Positions 58,712-64,000 of a DNA stretch of 64,000 nucleotides are shown piece after piece. The stretch is taken from the NCBI RefSeq assembly GCF_900176405.1, contig NZ_FWXJ01000003.1:1-64000 (forward strand), in the 5' to 3' direction. The first letter of the stretch is position 1. The number at the start of each line of letters is the position of its first letter. The notes under the pieces were generated by a model. That model was given only the letters and a program-made list of their open reading frames with translations. It was not told the origin of the DNA and ran no database searches. This stretch comes from Polynucleobacter kasalickyi. GTDB taxonomy: Bacteria > Pseudomonadota > Gammaproteobacteria > Burkholderiales > Burkholderiaceae. The position numbers and the translations under genes were made by a program.

Positions 58712-61012
58712 TTAATTTTCTTCTGTAATCTCTGGAGTCGTTACTTTACCTTTGCTACTAGATGCACGAATATCGAGTTGCACTACTTCCTTGTCATCAA
58801 TATCAACCGTTACAGTTCCACCTTGCACTAAGCGTCCAAACAAGAGTTCATCGGCCAAGGCTTTACGAACGGTATCCTGAATCAGACGCTGCATTGGTCT
58901 TGCGCCCATGAGGGGATCAAAACCTTTCCTAGACAAGTATTCACGTAATGCAGTTGAGAAGGTGGCATCCACTTTCTTTTCGTGCAATTGCTCTTCAAGT
59001 TGCATGAGGAATTTATCAACTACTCTGAGAATAATTGACTTATCAAGCGCTTTAAATGAAACGATGGCATCCAAACGGTTTCTAAATTCAGGCGTAAACA
59101 TCCGCTTGATATCAATCATTTCATCACCCGCTTCACGCGGATTCGTAAAGCCAATGGTTGATTTATTCATCGTTTCAGCACCAGCGTTGGTTGTCATAAT
59201 GATGATGACATTTCTAAAGTCCGCTTTACGCCCATTGTTATCTGTTAGAGTGCCGTGATCCATCACTTGTAACAAAATGTTAAAGATATCAGGATGTGCT
59301 TTTTCAATTTCATCAAGTAACAACACGCAATGAGGCTTTTTATTCACTGCTTCTGTTAATAAACCACCTTGATCAAAGCCAACATAGCCTGGAGGGGCAC
59401 CAATCAATCGACTGACTGCATGGCGCTCCATATATTCAGACATGTCAAAACGTAATAGTTCTACGCCCATAATGAACGCTAACTGCTTCGCTACTTCAGT
59501 TTTACCCACACCAGTTGGTCCTGAAAACAAGAAAGAACCAATTGGCTTATCCAAACTACCAAGACCAGCACGAGCCATCTTAATGGATGAAGCTAAGGCT
59601 TCAATGGCAGGATCTTGACCGAAAACCACACTCTTCAAATCGCGATCTAAAGTTTGCAATTTGCTGCGATCATCCACACTCACTGACTGTGGAGGGATGC
59701 GCGCAATTTTAGAAACAATATCTTCAATCTCAACCCGACTAATCGTTTTCTTTTGCTTCGATTTTGGTAGGATTCTTTGCGCAGCTCCCGCCTCATCAAT
59801 CACGTCAATCGCCTTATCTGGGAGTTGACGATCATTAATGTATCTAGCTGACAGTTCAGCTGCAGCACTCAGAGCGCTCTGAGAATATTTCACACCATGG
59901 TGCTCTTCAAAACGAGATTTAAGACCGCGTAAGATTTGAACCGTTTGATCAATCGTTGGCTCTACGACATCGACCTTTTGAAAACGTCGTGATAACGCTG
60001 CATCTTTTTCAAAGATACCGCGATACTCTGTAAAAGTTGTTGCGCCAATACACTTTAGTTGACCGCTAGATAAAGATGGTTTTAATAAATTACTGGCATC
60101 TAAAGTACCACCCGATGCAGCCCCAGCACCTATCATGGTATGAATTTCATCAATGAACAAAATTCCATGGGGGTTATCCTTCAACGACTTCAAAACACCT
60201 TTTAAACGCTGTTCAAAGTCACCACGATATTTTGTTCCTGCCAATAAGGCTCCCATATCTAGAGAGTAGACGGTAGCTTCCTTTAGGATGTCGGGCACAT
60301 CATTCTGTGTAATTCTCCAAGCCAAACCCTCAGCAATCGCGGTCTTACCAACTCCAGCTTCACCAACTAACAAAGGATTGTTTTTCCTTCTGCGGCAAAG
60401 TATTTGGATGACGCGTTCAACTTCGTGTTCGCGCCCAATTAAAGGATCAATTTTCCCTTGACGTGCAAGTGCATTCAAATTTTGCGTAAACTGTTCTAAG
60501 GGGCTATCTTTGCCATTGCCAGCTGCAGATTCTTCGGTATCACTCGGGTGCTCTTGCTTCGCAGGCTCTGTTTGATCTTTACGAATGCCGTGACTAATAA
60601 AATTGACGACATCTAAACGCGTAATCCCCTGTTGTTGTAGGTAATAAACAGCATGCGAATCTTTTTCACCAAAAATAGCTACTAGTACGTTTGCGCCTGT
60701 CACTTCCTTTTTGCCACTGGAGGTCGATTGCACATGCATAATCGCCCGTTGAATGACACGCTGAAAACCTAAAGTAGGCTGGGTATCAACTTCGTCGGCA
60801 CCGGGTACGATTGGCGTGTTGTCATTAATAAAGTTTTTAAGGAGCGCCCGTAAATCCCCAACATGTACAGCACAGGCTTTCAGGACTTCAACTGCCGTTG
60901 CATTATCCAACAAGGCGCATAACAAGTGCTCCACTGTAATAAACTCATGCCTTGCAGCTCTAGCATCTACAAACGCCATATGCAAACTTACTTCTAGTTC
61001 TTGGGCAATCAT
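58712..61012 (-). CDS. clpA: ATP-dependent Clp protease ATPase subunit ClpA
   Basis: A 766-aa AAA+ unfoldase that feeds substrates to ClpP. The N-domain starts [14 protein letters not shown] and binds ClpS. The first ATPase module has [15 protein letters not shown], the second [17 protein letters not shown]. The ClpP-docking IGF loop is in STIGFTNP. The start at 61012 overlaps the clpS stop by 4 nt (ATGA); the frame upstream to 61030 lies inside clpS. The product ends just before the tRNA-Phe fragment. Confidence 0.97.
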   Translation of the reverse strand: MIAQELEVSLHMAFVDARAARHEFITVEHLLCALLDNATAVEVLKACAVHVGDLRALLKNFINDNTPIVPGADEVDTQPTLGFQRVIQRAIMHVQSTSSGKKEVTGANVLVAIFGEKDSHAVYYLQQQGITRLDVVNFISHGIRKDQTEPAKQEHPSDTEESAAGNGKDSPLEQFTQNLNALARQGKIDPLIGREHEVERVIQILCRRRKNNPLLVGEAGVGKTAIAEGLAWRITQNDVPDILKEATVYSLDMGALLAGTKYRGDFEQRLKGVLKSLKDNPHGILFIDEIHTMIGAGAASGGTLDASNLLKPSLSSGQLKCIGATTFTEYRGIFEKDAALSRRFQKVDVVEPTIDQTVQILRGLKSRFEEHHGVKYSQSALSAAAELSARYINDRQLPDKAIDVIDEAGAAQRILPKSKQKKTISRVEIEDIVSKIARIPPQSVSVDDRSKLQTLDRDLKSVVFGQDPAIEALASSIKMARAGLGSLDKPIGSFLFSGPTGVGKTEVAKQLAFIMGVELLRFDMSEYMERHAVSRLIGAPPGYVGFDQGGLLTEAVNKKPHCVLLLDEIEKAHPDIFNILLQVMDHGTLTDNNGRKADFRNVIIIMTTNAGAETMNKSTIGFTNPREAGDEMIDIKRMFTPEFRNRLDAIVSFKALDKSIILRVVDKFLMQLEEQLHEKKVDATFSTALREYLSRKGFDPLMGARPMQRLIQDTVRKALADELLFGRLVQGGTVTVDIDDKEVVQLDIRASSSKGKVTTPEITEEN

Positions 61013-61368
61013 ACTTCCTCCATCATGCACTGCAAAGGGTGACCCGATTTCCGGGAAATTTCAACGACTTGATCTACTTTTGTTGCTGCTACATCATGGG
61101 TATACACACCACAAACACCTTTACCCTCCATATGCACCTGCAACATAATCCGTGTAGCGGTTTCTTGATCTTTATGAAAGTACTCTTGAATAACCATCAC
61201 AACAAATTCCATTGGGGTAAAGTCATCATTTAATAAAACCACTCGATATAAGGAGGGTGGCTCTACTTTTTGTGCCTCACGATCCATAACGACGGAACGT
61301 TGATCGTCGCCAAAAGGTCTCTTTGGCGATGCCGCATAAATTATTTTTTTACTCAATTTCGTATTCAT
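61009..61368 (-). CDS. clpS: ATP-dependent Clp protease adaptor ClpS
   Basis: A 119-aa N-degron adaptor that delivers proteins with N-terminal Leu, Phe, Tyr or Trp to ClpAP. The core [16 protein letters not shown] contains the amino-terminus-binding NDDFTP motif, and [14 protein letters not shown] is also conserved. The first 35 residues are a longer, non-conserved tail, so a later start is possible. Translationally coupled to clpA. Confidence 0.95.
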   Translation of the reverse strand: MNTKLSKKIIYAASPKRPFGDDQRSVVMDREAQKVEPPSLYRVVLLNDDFTPMEFVVMVIQEYFHKDQETATRIMLQVHMEGKGVCGVYTHDVAATKVDQVVEISRKSGHPLQCMMEEV

Positions 61369-61516
61369 ACTTCAATTCTACTCATTTATCAATTTGCTAG
61401 TTATTTTCAGATTACTAAATGAGTGTTTTATCAAAAATAACATATTTTTTAATTCATTTATTCAAAATTAATGAACAACAATAAAAATACCGATTTTTTA
61501 ATGGTTTGTTTCTAGT

Positions 61517-61549
61517 AAAAAAACCCTGGGGAAAATTCACCAAGGTTTT
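61517..61549 (-). terminator. Leftward intrinsic terminator upstream of clpS
   Basis: On the minus strand 61549-61540 pairs with 61529-61520 over 10 bp including one G-U pair, followed by seven consecutive U residues. On the plus strand the G-U becomes a C-A mismatch, so the element is oriented leftward. It lies about 150 nt before clpS and has no leftward gene upstream. It may end a small RNA or act as an attenuator in the clpS leader. The rest of 61369-61769 is AT-rich with no credible protein gene. Confidence 0.65.
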
Positions 61550-61769
61550 CTATAATAACTTTTAGAAAATACGTACTTTAATTGCAAATGACACCTATTA
61601 ATATATAAAGTCGATAAGAATGATCCCAATTACCAACAAAAAATCTTCACTAAACGTTAAGTTAATAACGTAATATTACAATACCTTTTCCTGTTGTTTT
61701 TACTAGTTTTAGGAATTCTTTTTTACATTATTAGATGGTCTAATCCTTTCATACTCACAAAAATAAAAA

Positions 61770-62219
61770 ATGCTTTCTACTATCCATCAATTGAAGTTAT
61801 TTTTCTCGCTCTTTGGCTTGTGGTTGATTCAATCTCAGGCTATTTCAGCCCCCCTTCCCGTCATTGAATTAAAAATTGGCAAAACAGTAATTCAGGCGGA
61901 GGTTGCTTCCACACCTGCATCTCAACAACTAGGACTGATGTATCGAAAAGAGTTGGCGACTAATTCAGGGATGTTATTTATTTTCAATGACAAAGCTGGT
62001 CATTGTTTTTGGATGAAAAACACTTTGATACCACTTTCGATTGCTTTTTTAGAGGATGATGGAAAAATCATCAATATTGAAGAGATGTTGCCCCAAACGG
62101 AAGAGAACCATTGTCCAACTCGACCAACAAGGTTTGCTCTTGAAATGAATAGTGACTGGTTTGGCAGTAGAAAATTTACACCAGGCACAGTTATCACCGG
62201 ATTACCGAAGTTACAGTAA
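61770..62219 (+). CDS. Exported DUF192 family protein
   Basis: A 149-aa protein with a signal peptide ending near QAISA. The DUF192 core is clear: VIQAEVASTPASQQLGLMYR, SGMLFIFNDKAGHCFWMKNT and LIPLSIAFLEDDGKI. The family is widespread and of unknown function. It is divergent from clpS across 401 nt and convergent with ppnP. Confidence 0.9.
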   Translation: MLSTIHQLKLFFSLFGLWLIQSQAISAPLPVIELKIGKTVIQAEVASTPASQQLGLMYRKELATNSGMLFIFNDKAGHCFWMKNTLIPLSIAFLEDDGKIINIEEMLPQTEENHCPTRPTRFALEMNSDWFGSRKFTPGTVITGLPKLQ

Positions 62220-62242
62220 CTGCTGACTTTTATGATTTGTGC

Positions 62243-62279
62243 ATAGTATTAGGGGCTCTATCAGAGCCCCTAATACTAT
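62243..62279. terminator. Long bidirectional hairpin between DUF192 gene and ppnP
   Basis: A perfect 17-bp inverted repeat (62243-62259 with 62263-62279) with a 3-nt loop, GC-rich in the middle and AT-rich at the base. It lies between convergent genes and probably stops transcription from both sides. U-runs are short on each side. Confidence 0.8.
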
Positions 62280-62313
62280 TTAAAACTGCTTATGTCTTGA
62301 ATATTTTTGAGAT

Positions 62314-62619
62314 TTAACCGAAATGACAGACATAATGTACTGGCTCTTCAGCACGAATCGTGAAATATCCGCCTGCCTCAACTTCCCAACTAGTAGTTGG
62401 GCCATACGCCTGTTCTGTTCCGCCGTTAATACTGACAAATGCGGTTCCATCGACTACTTCCATAACTTCTTTAGTACTTAAATCAAAACGTAAAGTACTT
62501 GGTAGGATTACGCCAACTGATTTTCTAGTACCGTCTGCCAAGGTTACTGTATGTGAAACACACTTTCCATCAAAAAAGACATTCGCTTTTTTTCCAACTG
62601 TTACTTGTTCAAAATGCAT
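62314..62619 (-). CDS. ppnP: Pyrimidine/purine nucleoside phosphorylase PpnP
   Basis: A 101-aa cupin-fold enzyme (DUF1255) that cleaves nucleosides with phosphate. Recognisable stretches are GVILPSTLRFDLSTKEVMEV and YGPTTSWEVEAGGYFTIRA. It follows argG by 17 nt on the same strand and may be cotranscribed with it. Confidence 0.9.
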   Translation of the reverse strand: MHFEQVTVGKKANVFFDGKCVSHTVTLADGTRKSVGVILPSTLRFDLSTKEVMEVVDGTAFVSINGGTEQAYGPTTSWEVEAGGYFTIRAEEPVHYVCHFG

Positions 62620-62636
62620 TTTTAGTTCCTATTCTC

Positions 62637-63866
62637 TTATTTCAATCTTTTACGTCTAGCGATTTCCGCGATACGCATTCTTAGTGCATTTAATTTAATA
62701 AAGCCACCTGCATCCGCTTGGTTATAAGCGCCACCATCATCATCAAAAGTAGCAATATTCATATCAAATAAGGTATTGACAGAGTCTCTTGACACTACGG
62801 ATACGGATCCTTTGTAGAGTTTTAATCTCACAAAACCATTCACCATCAATTGCGTATGATCAATTAATGTCTGTAATGCAATTCTTTCTGGAGCCCACCA
62901 GTAGCCGTTATAAATCAGACTTGCATAGCGAGGCATTAAATCATCTTTCAAATGGGCTACTTCACGATCCAAGGTAATACTTTCAATGCCACGATGCGCT
63001 TTTAAAAGTATTGTGCCGCCAGGAGTTTCGTAGCAACCACGACTCTTCATACCAACGAAACGGTTTTCAACCAAATCTAAACGACCGATACCATGCTTAC
63101 CACCCAATGTATTTAATTGAGCTAGCATTTCCTTGGGTCCCAAAGCCACACCGTTGATTGCAACTGGATCACCTTTTGAAAACTCAATATCAATAAACTC
63201 CGCTTGATCTGGTGCGTTTTCTGGTGAAACTGTCCAACGCCACATGGACTCTTCAGCTACAGCATTTGGGTTTTCAAGATGACGGCCTTCAAAACTGATG
63301 TGCAATAGGTTAGCATCCATCGAATAAGGTGCACCACCTTGCTTATGCTTCATTTCAACAGGAATCTCATGTTTTTCAGCGTAGGCTAAAAGTTTTTCCC
63401 TAGATAAAAGATCCCATTCACGCCAAGGGGCAATCACCTTAATGCCAGGCTCTAGGGCATAGTAGCCTAACTCAAATCGAACTTGATCATTTCCTTTACC
63501 TGTTGCACCATGAGATACGGCATTGGCACCCGTCATACGGGCGATTTCAATTTGTCTTTTCGCAATTAATGGCCGGGCGATAGAAGTTCCTAGTAGGTAC
63601 TCACCTTCATAAACTGTATTGGCACGAAACATGGGGAGCACAAAATCTCGCACAAACTCATCCCGCAAATCATCAATAAAAATGTTTTCAGGTTTAATGC
63701 CAAATTTAATTGCTTTAGCACGAGCAGGTTCTAACTCTTCACCTTGACCGAGATCAGCAGTAAAAGTAACAATCTCACATTGATATGTGTCTTGTAACCA
63801 CTTAAGGATTACGCTGGTATCCAATCCACCTGAATATGCAAGTACAACTTTTTTAATATCATCCAT
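62637..63866 (-). CDS. argG: Argininosuccinate synthase
   Basis: Joins citrulline and aspartate in arginine synthesis, 409 aa. The ATP pyrophosphatase loop is [19 protein letters not shown]. Substrate segments [15 protein letters not shown] and [10 protein letters not shown] are intact. ATG at 63866 is preferred; the frame extends to a TTG four codons upstream. It lies 12 nt after argF, so argF-argG is an operon. Confidence 0.96.
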   Translation of the reverse strand: MDDIKKVVLAYSGGLDTSVILKWLQDTYQCEIVTFTADLGQGEELEPARAKAIKFGIKPENIFIDDLRDEFVRDFVLPMFRANTVYEGEYLLGTSIARPLIAKRQIEIARMTGANAVSHGATGKGNDQVRFELGYYALEPGIKVIAPWREWDLLSREKLLAYAEKHEIPVEMKHKQGGAPYSMDANLLHISFEGRHLENPNAVAEESMWRWTVSPENAPDQAEFIDIEFSKGDPVAINGVALGPKEMLAQLNTLGGKHGIGRLDLVENRFVGMKSRGCYETPGGTILLKAHRGIESITLDREVAHLKDDLMPRYASLIYNGYWWAPERIALQTLIDHTQLMVNGFVRLKLYKGSVSVVSRDSVNTLFDMNIATFDDDGGAYNQADAGGFIKLNALRMRIAEIARRKRLK

Positions 63867-63878
63867 CTTATTTACCAA

Positions 63879-64000
<122 letters not shown>

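Noticed and set aside
61550..61769. Very short hydrophobic minus-strand peptide considered as a type I toxin
   Set aside because: No ATG start or ribosome binding site; about a dozen residues from a TTG is not enough evidence.

Overview
The window reads as a compact, AT-rich betaproteobacterial chromosome segment. The gene content and gene order are those of Burkholderiales: rpsU-yqeY-dnaG-rpoD, xseB-ispA, polA with a DUF2782-type gene and thrB, a BPSS1780-type membrane protein, livKHMGF, tctBA and ribF-ileS-lspA-coaBC-dut. The low GC and tight packing suggest Polynucleobacter or a close relative. That placement is inference from gene content, not from a database search.

Layout. 1-800: a leftward tRNA-Ile(CAU) gene split by a group I self-splicing intron (core helices P1, P3, P4, P7 and P9 can be drawn), a 5'-half remnant of an intronless copy, and the rpoD terminator. 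804-6575: the leftward macromolecular-synthesis operon rpsU, yqeY, dnaG, rpoD; RpoD has a very long Lys/Ala-rich N-terminal tail. 6636-15920: tsaD, ispA/xseB, a stand-alone Rieske oxygenase, a ZIP metal transporter, polA, thrB and membrane proteins. 15949-25019: uvrD, valS, galU, alaS and a TusA-like gene. 25244-32280: tctBA without tctC, glnS, a short-chain dehydrogenase-like protein, a plant-type ferredoxin/FNR reductase and argD. 32265-36987: a complete branched-chain amino acid ABC transporter with an intrinsic terminator between livK and livH. 37040-39659: ispH, fkpB, radC, rpmB, rpmG.

39741-45203 is the least ordinary part. It is a leftward run encoding a secreted monoheme protein with a carboxypeptidase-regulatory-like N-terminus and a probable beta-propeller, a small cytochrome c, a four-helix membrane protein with two His-x12-His helices (likely two b hemes), a three-helix membrane protein, a second exported regulatory-like domain protein, and an exported YtcJ-type amidohydrolase. 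I read it as an undescribed periplasmic electron-transfer module linked to the quinone pool.

45472-64000: a fatty acid desaturase, an rRNA m5C methyltransferase, purN, ribF-ileS-lspA-coaBC, dut, a dicarboxylate/amino acid symporter, an OafA-type acyltransferase with an SGNH domain, a tRNA-Phe 3' fragment beside clpA, clpS/clpA, a DUF192 protein, ppnP, argG and the 3' end of argF. No CRISPR array, insertion sequence or rRNA gene was seen. Positions 1-105 hold no recognisable gene.
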